Origin: Pleurocapsa sp. PCC 7319
GTDB lineage: Bacteria > Cyanobacteriota > Cyanobacteriia > Cyanobacteriales > Xenococcaceae
NCBI RefSeq assembly: GCF_000332195.1
Contig: NZ_KB235922.1
Location: 4,499,322-4,563,321 of the forward strand
DNA length: 64,000 nt
Direction: 5' to 3'
In this document: positions 10,201-18,069 of the stretch, piece by piece
How the letters are laid out: each line of letters starts with the position of its first letter
Numbering within the stretch: position 1 is the first letter of the stretch
The notes under the pieces: generated by a model
Databases searched by the model: none
Told to the model about the DNA's origin: nothing
What the model saw: the letters and a program-made list of their open reading frames with translations, nothing else
Position numbers and translations under genes: made by a program

Positions 10201-12483
10201 CAAGGCGTTTTGGAAGAAGTCCGAATTTGGAAAGTCAAGCGCACAGAGGAGCAGATTTTAGACAACCTCTTTACGCGTCTCAGGGGCGAAAAAGGTAAGC
10301 TGATCGCCTACTACCGCTTCGATCATTTAGATGATGAAGCTTCTGAGCTGGTTGATGATGGATTGCAGAGCTTGAATTTGCCTTTAGGGACAGGAGAACA
10401 GAAACCCAGTACTATTTTGTCGGATGCACCAATTAGTGAAGATATTGCTCTAGTCCGCTCTGCTCTTGCCGGCATTAAAACCTCTTTCCACGGCACGATT
10501 TCTAGTACTCCAGCGGTGCAGGAATATGGCGACACTCAAACTGACGAAACAAGTCAACTCTCGGGTGTGATGAAGCGATGCTATTCTTTCACTAAAGATG
10601 GACAGTGGAATCTGGTAACAGGCTACAAAATTGGTAACTTGAAGCTGGAATGGGTAGGACAAATCCAATACGATCCGCAAATCATTGGCTACGTAGAAGG
10701 AGCACCCCCTATACCTAGCGAGAACCTGACAGCAGGACCGATCGATCCAGCGATTTATGATTATGTTGGGGCTAGCGAGTTAGAAGTGGCAGAGGCAGAG
10801 AGTGTTGAATATAGTTTCTCCACATCCAGCGAAAGCAGTTTTGATAGTGGCTTTGAACTGGCTTTCCAGAATGCAGTTGAGACAGAGCTTCAGATCGTAA
10901 CAGCGCCTCTTGGGATTGGAATTGCCAGCAATATGACTGGAGCAAAGTTTTATCTGGGAGGTGGAACGAAGACCAGCCTAAACACTCAAGGAACATGGGG
11001 ATCGGAAGAATCGGTTAGCTATGGGACTCAGGTCACAAAAAGCTTAACCGTGACATTAGGTGGAAATTGGGAAGATCCAACCCAAAAACTTAACAATTCT
11101 ATGACCCGGCGCTTTCAACCTGCCAATGTGGGGTTTGCTGTCGTCGAGTCTGACACTGCCGATGTATTTGCTTTGCGGTTAGAGCACAACAATGCATTGG
11201 TTTCGTTCCAAATGCACCCTAACCCAGATATTCCAAAAGATCGAAATTTAATTCCATTCCCAATTAACCCACGCTACACCAAGCAAGGGACGCTGGATGG
11301 TGTAGTTGGCTATGATGGCAAAGGTAAAGTCAGCGATTCTGATTATCAGAATACGCAGAGTTATGGTGAATATAGCTATTTCAAGCCAACCGAAGCCTAT
11401 AAGCTCAAGCAACAAATCCAGCGGGAGGAAGAAGCGCTCCGAAATTACTACAAAAATTTTGATACTAGTTTCTTAGATAGTGGTTTAGGTGCAATTATTG
11501 GAGGATCAAGTTTAGGTACAGCTAGTCTTCTTGCAAATATCGCAACGTACAATCTAGCTGGTGGTGCAGCTTCATTTCCTTTAGTGGCCTTTGGAGCTAG
11601 TGTAGGAACAACAATCGGCAATCTTATTCAAGGAAGTGTTGAAAGTCGAGATCTATCAAATCAATTTTCAAAGCGCAATTTGGTCAACACCTACTTTTGG
11701 ACAGCCGATGGTGGTTTCTTTGAAGAATCCACACAAGTAACTTCTGTGCGTCAAGAAACTAAGAGTGGCTCCTTTAATTGGACATTCTCAGTTGACACCT
11801 CTTTTCGTGCTTGGGCTGAAGCTGGGGGAATTACAGTTAGCGACATCGAACTCAATGGCATGATGGGAGGAGGCATGAGCCTGACTAAGAGCAAAAGTCA
11901 AGAATCTTCCAACTCCTTTAGTATTGAGATGATGGTCGATCCTCCTGGTGATTTACAGGCATACAATGAAGTAGGCTTGACTCGCCAATACGATGTTGAT
12001 GGAAATGCCGTTATTGTGCCAGGTAAAGTTGATGCTTACCGCTTTATGACTTTCTATCTCTCCGCAGATGAAGATAATGGTCAAGACCTGTTTAATAAAG
12101 TCATTGACCCAATTTGGCTAGCCCAAAGCGATCATGCCAATGCAATTGCCATGCGACAAGCACAAGGAGCCAATAATACACCTCCTTGTTGGCGCGTATT
12201 CCATCGAGTTACTTTCGTAAGTCGAATTTTGCCAGAGTTGGCCGATCCGACAGCCCCGCCACAGAATTTGGCGCAAGCTTTATCCCAGGCGGAAATTCAG
12301 AGTAACTGGCTATTACTACAAAGGCTCAGGCCCTTTGTTCAAAACAAAACCGATCATTGGCCAGATTTTCGGGATGCAGTGTATTTAACAATAGATACCT
12401 ATATGCCTGAATTGTCAGAATTTAAACGTGAAATTGTCACTCTAGCCGCAAATTACTTCGGAGTTCTAGAATTAATTGATTAA
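4219..12483 (+). CDS. Giant multidomain protein: LamG/jellyroll modules, FG-GAP-like propeller, Ser/Thr-rich C-terminal region
   Basis: 2754 aa, started at ATG with AGGAG upstream; no signal peptide or N-terminal membrane segment is visible. In order: a unique N-terminal region (1-310); a first LamG/concanavalin-like module (about 311-540); a helical segment (644-661); six or seven FG-GAP-like blades (about 680-1030; xFGxSVxISGDWxIVGAP pattern); a second helical segment (1041-1060); LamG modules at about 1343-1633 and 1668-2041. The LamG closing motif GxIDEVRIWN occurs four times (near residues 470, 1567, 1876, 1996). Residues 2195-2376 are rich in alternating Ser/Thr and Gly; a glycine-rich hydrophobic hairpin spans 2419-2475; then a 280-aa C-terminal domain. 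LamG and propeller modules normally bind carbohydrate or protein. The whole is not a family I can name; a secreted adhesin or toxin-like effector is inference. Confidence 0.8.
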   Translation: MSIIEIFTKRYSEKTYTHTSMVSHKGKVVAFAINSERKIDYAVLNFDRDNSEQSENSSELDVNYWPNSPSELEFPEEIEEVGVAVAAPKKMSEDENGTEVTDKDDTDRFCSTTARLTANQPFQVLSDNRYIYLFRQSIAADDDYIVQVNEVPIVNNSLLCDRFILIEDTLVRKQEVRYQRSRNKTRPQSTKDTLAANDMEGNPFYEPTQELAFVNNLEQGKFTVLLLPTVSADVQRWQIFAHNSLTGFIDSFNLERSSDGLFNTQGTQFYTSPDPEYQNTVFERSPGTDPFTGEDLIPIKTQSLYAESGLAFDGVADERVYVNLPDKSLIDPIQGTIELWFKPSTVSGRHHVFYAGQASGNGFGSEHEFHINSRGKQIQFFYGTRVDGQQQTVWDIQSGDDANAIHIQVNTWNHVAATWNEDTQKCGLYLNGELVAESQYTEPIDSSLWSNDLYIGRHQSDSYPERAFFGWIDEVRIWNIARDKNSIADNRFYRLNGYEPGLSGYWRFDEGTGAIVHDQTNNANHGSIHGATWIVSDAPIGDRPGISRNSFRFSGRQVFSDITAKLYYQQGNIASGYDQTNKPIKQNARVMLAVASIEEPGAEDDKPYIATLDISVSREGKLAQLPEILPIGKILSNNDNNINLDRLSELYEQRAEIQEEINFPTLENTENYLLSSSSDDRSGFGSSISLSGNWCIVGAPFDGSDGAAYLFYLENEQWTYTDKRLQAESDINARQSNSEFGHCVAIDEEWAVVGAPDLSSDFGDYGGVYIYQYLSQNTTQVNEIRGDGGKFGNAVDISGDWIIVGAPESRGDSRGKAYLYQKTGTRWSQFRSEIYGQTTKQSHEGDDQFGCSVSINGDWMVIGAKREELTSDEFGYVDNVGAAYLYHYADNEWNLFRKFRPTPIDEQLSSYFGSFVALSSDWLIIGTNNECYSYLYSDGEWLEKDRLHPDDFNLESITIHNNRVLIGGLQRNCKAIHLFQFDGSVWRKNSEFFSPKNLASGTSGVVRRNYFGASLALSDNGAIIGSPTENKCYLSDFRISDLNTQLENINSNIQEIEGVIELGTISLKLLYVDSMGLTVSGGLLGFAYSEHAPYLFESANGKLGLYFRGNEDQFFAAYFNLLNIKSQFELGLANSSERLLLESRAAESDVNGDTTIEVSSGNYDKTCHVTITNPSTAITELWQDVPRAGNRFAAVLNGQAGDLVYIGSLSETLSGRVDSLPIQGKPARVLTAGDKLQIGNNIVTVSSDVTASSQTTAIAIETVDTETLSEKEKDTAVYYVPYAYNRLAIVEKNGESDASYTLRYGSLHFHAAAGNATSWVQDGEASRTRTALPCQWVADAPGQALSFDGHQNFIGASLSQVEAFTTEGDLTLEAWILPKNVYSMTRVLHKTSSANKYTSKYTLGLQKANHQSALYFDGTNDYISLGSAQELGLTNQSFTVEAWVKGDDFQQTWQPILGMDIPSGEEKNKVLQLIVLTNGKVRMGFFDNDTETKRTLNKKNRWYHLAWRYDIDSMTQTIFIDGQEEESTLYLVVDGERVAVTSNSTSEPFIGTGTVYIGKYWAGTFKGAIDEVRIWNYPRTQEQINADRNHRLKGDEEGLTAYWQFLNGEALDRSGHGHNGAINGSPSQVTSPQIDYAVFTGVGNQFARSTDAFLTNQWAHLSVLYSQSYGLQFPGETDTYLQTGESSSLDLNGELTIEIFFEVENLSTERGLLSKGVLEDSDDRYVPYALYINKEGQIVFAFEDRDGELHEHKFDDLTIQESSFFRLALVRQSQTISLTRQRNEDGNYTDQYERLDNGDVVTIKGTAQRSLQIKQYTISCYLKEDTDEYLESSNPKTFNDFADELEFSNLIETGSSDEVLEIGRVSKGDQIIPFQGVISEVRLWNQALDLNQIKRFKDIPDIQSGLVAHWQLNKNEGDIAYEARATSEDADTHAHFYGSSINWVNNPDPNVASLTLYVNGNKVSTESMTSSPVWGIDQFTLGGRQDDSVVQEAFQGVLEEVRIWKVKRTEEQILDNLFTRLRGEKGKLIAYYRFDHLDDEASELVDDGLQSLNLPLGTGEQKPSTILSDAPISEDIALVRSALAGIKTSFHGTISSTPAVQEYGDTQTDETSQLSGVMKRCYSFTKDGQWNLVTGYKIGNLKLEWVGQIQYDPQIIGYVEGAPPIPSENLTAGPIDPAIYDYVGASELEVAEAESVEYSFSTSSESSFDSGFELAFQNAVETELQIVTAPLGIGIASNMTGAKFYLGGGTKTSLNTQGTWGSEESVSYGTQVTKSLTVTLGGNWEDPTQKLNNSMTRRFQPANVGFAVVESDTADVFALRLEHNNALVSFQMHPNPDIPKDRNLIPFPINPRYTKQGTLDGVVGYDGKGKVSDSDYQNTQSYGEYSYFKPTEAYKLKQQIQREEEALRNYYKNFDTSFLDSGLGAIIGGSSLGTASLLANIATYNLAGGAASFPLVAFGASVGTTIGNLIQGSVESRDLSNQFSKRNLVNTYFWTADGGFFEESTQVTSVRQETKSGSFNWTFSVDTSFRAWAEAGGITVSDIELNGMMGGGMSLTKSKSQESSNSFSIEMMVDPPGDLQAYNEVGLTRQYDVDGNAVIVPGKVDAYRFMTFYLSADEDNGQDLFNKVIDPIWLAQSDHANAIAMRQAQGANNTPPCWRVFHRVTFVSRILPELADPTAPPQNLAQALSQAEIQSNWLLLQRLRPFVQNKTDHWPDFRDAVYLTIDTYMPELSEFKREIVTLAANYFGVLELID

Positions 12484-12513
12484 CCTTTAACAGCAAACAC
12501 TTAGTTGAGGCTG

Positions 12514-12543
12514 AGCGATCGCTATAAGAGAAAAGCGATCGCT
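12514..12543 (+). terminator. HIP1-built stem-loop after the giant gene
   Basis: AGCGATCGCT at 12514-12523 and again at 12534-12543 can pair across a 10-nt loop and are followed by TTATTATTAA. It sits between two convergent genes, 31 nt after the giant gene's stop, so it is likely a terminator made from two HIP1 octamers. Confidence 0.55.
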
Positions 12544-12584
12544 TTATTATTAATTTGCTTGATTATGGCAAGTATGATTGTGGT

Positions 12585-13508
12585 TTAATTTTCAGTTTTT
12601 AATTGTTTATTGCTTGGGGATGATTTGGGATTTAGGCTTTGAAAATAAGCTGTGCCGATAATTGCTAAAAATGAAATATAGGCCAAAATTTGTCCTAAAT
12701 AGAGAGTCTGACGATAACCAAAAAGAGCTTTTAAAATTATCCCTGGAAATTGTTTTTCGGGTAATAGATTTGAGCCGTCCCATACTTGTGTCCCCAAGAT
12801 GCAGGATGAGCCATCCGAAATACACCAATTATTAAGTGATAATTGCGAGAATAAAGCTAGAGCAGCATCAAAATGTTTGAGTGCACCCATAACTAAACCG
12901 CCAACAATCAATAAAAGTAAAATTCCCATCACTTGAAAAAACAAGCGGATATTAATTTTCACTCCCAAAGAGAATAATGCTACCCCCATCAAGGCTGCCA
13001 GAGCTAAGCCCGTAACTGCACCTACCGCAGGCAGAGTCCATTCTTGCTGAAATTTTGCCAAGATGAATAAAACAGTTTCAAAGCCTTCTCGTAAGACAGC
13101 AATAAAAATTAAGAGAAATACTGCTTTTTCGGCATTATTCTGATTTAACGCCGAATTAATCGCTCCTTCCACTTCTCCTTTGAGGGATTTTGCCTGTTTA
13201 GTCATCCAGAGCAACATCCAACTCAACATGGCGATCGCCACTACACCAAAAATCCCTTCTAAGAGTTGTTTGACTACTGGAGTGTAGATTCCTCCTCTAC
13301 TCTCTACTCCTGTGAGAGTCCCCGCTAAGAGAAACCCGACGGCGACACTAGCAATAATGCCCCCCAAGACACCAAGGTATACCCAGCGATATAGTTGAGG
13401 CTGCTTAGCTTTTTGAAGACAGGCCATAACAATACCAACTACTAGGGTAGCTTCAAATCCTTCTCGTAAAGTAACAACAAACGTGGGTAGTATCGCCGAT
13501 AAATCCAT
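12585..13508 (-). CDS. FTR1-family high-affinity iron permease
   Basis: A 307-aa polytopic membrane protein with about seven hydrophobic segments. Both iron-binding REGFE motifs of the FTR1/EfeU family are present, at residues 15-19 (TLREGFEA) and 141-145 (VLREGFET). In the family the two REXXE helices form the ferric or ferrous iron path across the cytoplasmic membrane. EfeO/EfeB-type partners are not adjacent: the neighbours are the giant LamG protein (convergent) and the adenylate cyclase (same strand, 80 nt upstream). The periplasmic loop includes a Cys pair (CISDGSSC). The start is ATG. Confidence 0.92.
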   Translation of the reverse strand: MDLSAILPTFVVTLREGFEATLVVGIVMACLQKAKQPQLYRWVYLGVLGGIIASVAVGFLLAGTLTGVESRGGIYTPVVKQLLEGIFGVVAIAMLSWMLLWMTKQAKSLKGEVEGAINSALNQNNAEKAVFLLIFIAVLREGFETVLFILAKFQQEWTLPAVGAVTGLALAALMGVALFSLGVKINIRLFFQVMGILLLLIVGGLVMGALKHFDAALALFSQLSLNNWCISDGSSCILGTQVWDGSNLLPEKQFPGIILKALFGYRQTLYLGQILAYISFLAIIGTAYFQSLNPKSSPSNKQLKTEN

Positions 13509-13588
13509 AATTAGGTTTGCTATTGAGCTAGAGTGAAGTTAAGTATAAATATTTATTTTAGTAGAAGCTATGTGATTAAATTATTTTG

Positions 13589-16528
13589 CTAATTCATGCT
13601 GAACATAAATGCCTGAAAATCCTGATCGAGTCCTTTAAGCCTGAAACTTTGAGCCTGACCCAAATTCAGATTACCCAGACAATTAGCTACTGCCGACGAA
13701 ATTAAAATACTATTGGGTTCGGCAACACTTTGCAAACGAGCAGCAATATTAACCACTTTGCCTACGGCAGTATAATCCTTCCTTTGCCCTCCACCAAACA
13801 TTCCCACCACAGCTTTTCCTTGATGGATTCCGCAACGCATTTTTAAAGTAGGAATATTACTGTTCATTTTGAGGGCTTTGGCTTGCCATCGTTCGTTTAA
13901 TTTTTCTAGATAATAGTGCATGGTTGTCGCAGTAGCGATCGCTCTCTGGGCTTGTTCTGGACAAGATAAATCTTCTGGTGCGCCAAACATAGCCATTACT
14001 CCATCGCCAATAAACTTATCTACTGTACCGCCACGATCAAAGACTGCTTTACTCATTGCTTCGAGATATTCATTGAGTATTTCAGCCAACAAAACCACAT
14101 CTAACTGACTGGATAAATTAGTAAAACCAACCAAATCGCAAAATAAGAGGGTCACTCGACGAGGTTCAGGAGTTAAATCTAGAGATAATTTGCCTGTTGC
14201 TGCTTTATTGACAATTGCTGCTGGTAAAAATCGTTTTAAAACCGATTCTGTCAGATAAGTATTTAGTTGCCTAACTTTTTCTTCTTTGAGCTCTAGTAAT
14301 TCGGTCTGTTGTTTGGTAGTTTCATATAATTTTGCCTGTTGTACGGCGATCGCTGCTTGAGAAGCAACTGTTTCGGCCAAATCAATTTCTGACTGACTCC
14401 AACTGCGGGAGCTACTTGATTGTCTGAGGGTAATGCTACCAATAATTTCATCTTCGACAATCAAAGGCACTATTAGTAAGGCTCTAGCCTTAAAGTGCCA
14501 AGGAAGTTCATAGCGAGCCATTTTTTGTTGCTGTTCTAATTCTGTAGAGCAAACAGGTTTTTTGGTAAATATGAGAGCCTGTAAAATAGGGTTTTTGGCA
14601 ATCGGGACAGTCGAAGTTGTAGCCTGCTGCCAATCAGGAGAATCTTGAATAATTTTTTGCGGTTCATGGGGATTATACAAACCGACACACTTAACAAATT
14701 GATCGTTTTTCGTCCACAGAGAAAGACTGCAGCCATCTACTTTAAGAGCTTCTCCCAGTTCTTTGGTGATTGCCGCAAACATTACTGGTGGTTCTAAACT
14801 GGAACGAATAGTGGCAGTAATACGATTAACAGTAGTTTCTTTTTGGGCTAATTCCTTAATCTGTTGGTGGGTTAAAACCTGAGAAATAGTGACCGCAGCT
14901 TGAGAAGCTACCGCTTCGGCTAAATCAATGTCTGATTCACTCCAACTACGTATAGATTCAGATTGCCTGAGGGTAATGCTGCCAATAACTTCAGCTTCGA
15001 CCATTAGAGGAACAATTAGTAAGGCTCTAGCTTTTGCATGCCAGGGAAGCTCATAACGAGCCAGTTTTTTTTGACTTTCCAAGTCGGCAATACAGACTGG
15101 CTTTTTAGTATATAAAAGTGCTTGTAAAAGTGGATTTTCGGCAATGGGGATAGCAGAGAATATATCGCTCGAATTTATCTCGCTCGTCCTTGATGTCGGT
15201 GAATTGATAATTTGTTGCCAATCAAGGGAATCTTGAATAATTTTTTGTGGTTCTAAAGGATTGTATAAACCGACGCATTGAACAAAGCGATCGCTCTTGG
15301 TCCACAGGGATAGAGTACAACCATCAACTTTGAGAGCCTCTCCCAGTTCTTTGGTGATTGCCGCAAACATTACTGGCGGCTCCAAACTAGAACGAATGGT
15401 AGCTGTAATGCGATTAATCGTAGTTTCCTTGTGAGCTAATTCCTTGATTTTTTGGTGGGTTAAAACCTGAGAAATAGCGATCGCAGCTTGGGAGGCGACT
15501 GCTTCAGCTAAATCAATGTCTGCCTGGCTCCAATACCTTGGAGTATCAGATTGCCGGAGGGTAATGTTGCCAATAATTTCCCGATCCATAATTAAAGGAA
15601 CAATTAAAAAAGCTCTAGCCTTAGCATTGCAGGGAAGCTCATAGTCAGCCAGATCTTTTTGCTTTTCCAAATCAGCAACATACACTGGCTTTTTCGTAGC
15701 TAAAAGTTCTTGTAAAATAGGATTTTCGGCAATAGGTACAATAGAACATTTTTCAGTTGCACCTACTGGACTTGCTTGAGATTTCCCAGAACTCAAGATT
15801 TGTAGGCAGTCATCAATATCTTGAGTAATTTGCGGCGGTTGATTAGAGTGATAGAAACTCGTACATTTGACAAAACGATCATTTTTAGTCCAGAGGGATA
15901 AACTACAGCCATCAACCTGGAGGACTTCTGCTAACTCTCTGGCGATCGTGGCAAACATAACAGGCGGTTCCAAACTAGAGTGGATCGTGGCAATTATGCG
16001 ATTAATAGTCGTTTTTCTTTGTGCCAGCTCCTTCAATTTTTCCCCTAATAGCATTTGAGAAATGGTTAAAGTTGCCTGAGTTGCCATCATGTTGGCTGTT
16101 TCTATCTCTTGCTCTTGCCAACCACCCAACTTTCGGCAGCGATGTATAGTTAAAGAAGCAACTAAATGAGGTTGAGAAAATAACAAAAATGAAATGGTAG
16201 AACTAATATTGGCCTTGAGACAAGCCCAATTGCTGATAGATTGAGTCTTAGTTTCTAATTCTTCGTATTTATGAACAATCAAATTTTCATCAATCAATAA
16301 TTCTGAGGGGGGTTTGACTGTCAACTTCAACAAACTTTGATTAACTTTAGGAAACTCTGTATTAGGTTGTTGATAAAAAAAGTATTGCTCATTATTTAAC
16401 TGTAGTTTACTAAGATATAAGATAGCAATGTCTACGTGAGCCAATTGTCCTACAGTGGTAACAATAGTTTGACCTACTTTTTCCCAAGACAAATTAGTTA
16501 GTAGCTGATTATATTCATATTGAAGCAT
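13589..16528 (-). CDS. Multi-GAF class III adenylate cyclase
   Basis: 979 aa, soluble. An N-terminal divergent GAF-like domain (1-160) is followed by three closely similar GAF modules (about 160-355, 356-555, 556-745), each opening with a TxNRIxATIxSSLEPPVMFA stretch. A short helical linker leads to a class III cyclase domain from residue 790. Metal-binding aspartates are D798 (FCDLVGF) and D842 (FIGDGVMAMFG); K837 and D918 (RKDYTAVG) are the adenine-selecting Lys/Asp pair, and N927/R931 the transition-state Asn-Arg. The enzyme should therefore make cAMP, under control of a GAF ligand. No Cys of a phytochrome-type chromophore site is obvious. Expressed alone; it faces a GNAT gene across a 225-nt divergent spacer. 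Confidence 0.93.
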   Translation of the reverse strand: MLQYEYNQLLTNLSWEKVGQTIVTTVGQLAHVDIAILYLSKLQLNNEQYFFYQQPNTEFPKVNQSLLKLTVKPPSELLIDENLIVHKYEELETKTQSISNWACLKANISSTISFLLFSQPHLVASLTIHRCRKLGGWQEQEIETANMMATQATLTISQMLLGEKLKELAQRKTTINRIIATIHSSLEPPVMFATIARELAEVLQVDGCSLSLWTKNDRFVKCTSFYHSNQPPQITQDIDDCLQILSSGKSQASPVGATEKCSIVPIAENPILQELLATKKPVYVADLEKQKDLADYELPCNAKARAFLIVPLIMDREIIGNITLRQSDTPRYWSQADIDLAEAVASQAAIAISQVLTHQKIKELAHKETTINRITATIRSSLEPPVMFAAITKELGEALKVDGCTLSLWTKSDRFVQCVGLYNPLEPQKIIQDSLDWQQIINSPTSRTSEINSSDIFSAIPIAENPLLQALLYTKKPVCIADLESQKKLARYELPWHAKARALLIVPLMVEAEVIGSITLRQSESIRSWSESDIDLAEAVASQAAVTISQVLTHQQIKELAQKETTVNRITATIRSSLEPPVMFAAITKELGEALKVDGCSLSLWTKNDQFVKCVGLYNPHEPQKIIQDSPDWQQATTSTVPIAKNPILQALIFTKKPVCSTELEQQQKMARYELPWHFKARALLIVPLIVEDEIIGSITLRQSSSSRSWSQSEIDLAETVASQAAIAVQQAKLYETTKQQTELLELKEEKVRQLNTYLTESVLKRFLPAAIVNKAATGKLSLDLTPEPRRVTLLFCDLVGFTNLSSQLDVVLLAEILNEYLEAMSKAVFDRGGTVDKFIGDGVMAMFGAPEDLSCPEQAQRAIATATTMHYYLEKLNERWQAKALKMNSNIPTLKMRCGIHQGKAVVGMFGGGQRKDYTAVGKVVNIAARLQSVAEPNSILISSAVANCLGNLNLGQAQSFRLKGLDQDFQAFMFSMN

Positions 16529-16753
16529 TAATTTAGGCTTTGGTTCGGAGTGAAAAGTAATTAATTTAAATCAGCACTAATAAAGAAGCTGAAAACTTAT
16601 GAAAAAAGAAAATGATTTTCTAAGAGGTAAATTAATTTGACTGTCTAATAGTCAAAGGCATAATATGATTATTCCCAAACAAGTTGAGAAATAATTCATT
16701 CCGCAAGATAAGCAATTACAATAGCTAAAAAAATCAACTCTATTTCTTAATTG

Positions 16754-17356
16754 ATGGTTTTCAAATCAGTTGATAGTAATGCCAACAACAATTTGCAATT
16801 GACTATTGATCCTGCTGACTTAGCAGATACCAGGGCAATCAGCTCAATCTTGGCGCAAAGTTTTTATAATTTACCCGAATTCGCTCATTGGGTTTATCCA
16901 TTTATACAAGTTACTATTAACGAAGATTTACGCTATCGTTTACGTTCTCGTTCGCCACTTTACTGTTGCCTGGTAGCTAAATTAGCTAATCATAATCAAG
17001 AAGGGATAGCAAATGAATATAATTCTGATTCTAATCTTCAAATTGCTGGAACTGTAGAGATAGCTCTTCGCTCTGCTTCTTTTTGGTCTAATGAACGTCA
17101 CTATCCTTATATTTCTAATTTAGCAGTTAACATCAACTATCGTCGTTTAGGTATTGGTAGTCAGCTTTTAGCTAAATGCGAACAAATAGCTGCCGACTGG
17201 GGATATCAGGAAACTAGACTTCACGTTTTAGACAGCAATCAATCTGCCAAACAGCTCTATCGTTATAATGGGTACCAAATATTACAAATAGAAGCTAGTT
17301 GGGGAAAATTTTGGTTAGATTATTCACCTCGCTTACTATTAAAAAAACAAATTTAA
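16754..17356 (+). CDS. GNAT-family N-acetyltransferase
   Basis: 200 aa from the ATG at 16754 (a TTG immediately precedes it). The acetyl-CoA-binding motif A is clear as YISNLAVNINYRRLGIGSQLLAKCEQIA (R-R-L-G-I-G-S), followed by the motif B region with LHVLDSNQSAKQLYRYNGYQ. This is the usual GNAT layout in which an Asn/Ala helix and a Tyr near the C-terminus assist catalysis. The acceptor substrate is unknown; the fold alone does not distinguish protein, amine or antibiotic acetylation. Divergent from the cyclase gene. Confidence 0.85.
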   Translation: MVFKSVDSNANNNLQLTIDPADLADTRAISSILAQSFYNLPEFAHWVYPFIQVTINEDLRYRLRSRSPLYCCLVAKLANHNQEGIANEYNSDSNLQIAGTVEIALRSASFWSNERHYPYISNLAVNINYRRLGIGSQLLAKCEQIAADWGYQETRLHVLDSNQSAKQLYRYNGYQILQIEASWGKFWLDYSPRLLLKKQI

Positions 17357-17448
17357 CCGCCTAAAAATATTGGTGTTTATTTTAAGATTATGATGCTAAT
17401 GTTAAAATGATCCGCTCAAAGAAATAGCTTGGACAGAGAACTCTGAGA

Positions 17449-17904
17449 GTGAACCAGCAAAACATAGACCATAATTTACAAATCAGTCAACTTCTATCAA
17501 AGTTAAAAGCAGGAAAATTATTGATAGTTAATCCTCGTCGCAAAAATGGTTTGGTAGTGTATAAAAAGTATCATGCTGAATTTGCTGGACCGGGTGCGAT
17601 TGTTGGAGGTCAATTCGATCTTGATGTAATTAATATTATCGCTGTCGGCAATATGTCTTTGGTGTCTCCCAAAACCTCTCAAGATAGAAAGCAAGCCTAT
17701 AAAATGCGACGACAGTGGGTTAGATTAACTAAACAAATTATTGATAATCCTGAACCAACCCAAAGAGCGCAAGTCATTTTAAATCAATTTGAACACTGGT
17801 TTGATCGCGATACAGTATCTAATTTACCTGACGAAGCTTTTGCCCTACTAGTAGGCGTATTACCTCAAACAATACGTAAGGTTAGAAATATCGAACTACT
17901 TTAA
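17449..17904 (+). CDS. Conserved-looking hypothetical protein, 151 aa
   Basis: Starts at GTG with a weak purine tract (GGACAGAGAA) upstream. It is basic, soluble, and not recognised as a named family. Visible features are an N-terminal NPRRKNGLVVYKKY segment, a glycine-rich AGPGAIVGGQFD loop and a C-terminal helix-rich part with several Arg/Gln. It follows the GNAT gene by 92 nt on the same strand and could be cotranscribed with it. Codon use and composition match the neighbours, which supports a real gene. No function is proposed. Confidence 0.65.
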   Translation: MNQQNIDHNLQISQLLSKLKAGKLLIVNPRRKNGLVVYKKYHAEFAGPGAIVGGQFDLDVINIIAVGNMSLVSPKTSQDRKQAYKMRRQWVRLTKQIIDNPEPTQRAQVILNQFEHWFDRDTVSNLPDEAFALLVGVLPQTIRKVRNIELL

Positions 17905-18069
17905 ATAATATCATTAGAGTATTTTGTCAAGTTTTAATTGCTTCTGCAATATCACCTCGAAAATCATTAGATTTATTCAAGAATTTTTACTCTTGTGTAT
18001 GATTATCGGCGAAAAATAAGTTATTCAGGTACAGTAATAAAAGTTTGATCGCAATCATCGCGGACTTTG

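Noticed and set aside
10801-11345. MACPF pore-forming domain in the giant protein
   Set aside because: The MACPF signature with a Gly-Thr-His-Phe/Tyr end was not found; only a looser resemblance to pore-forming beta hairpins remains.
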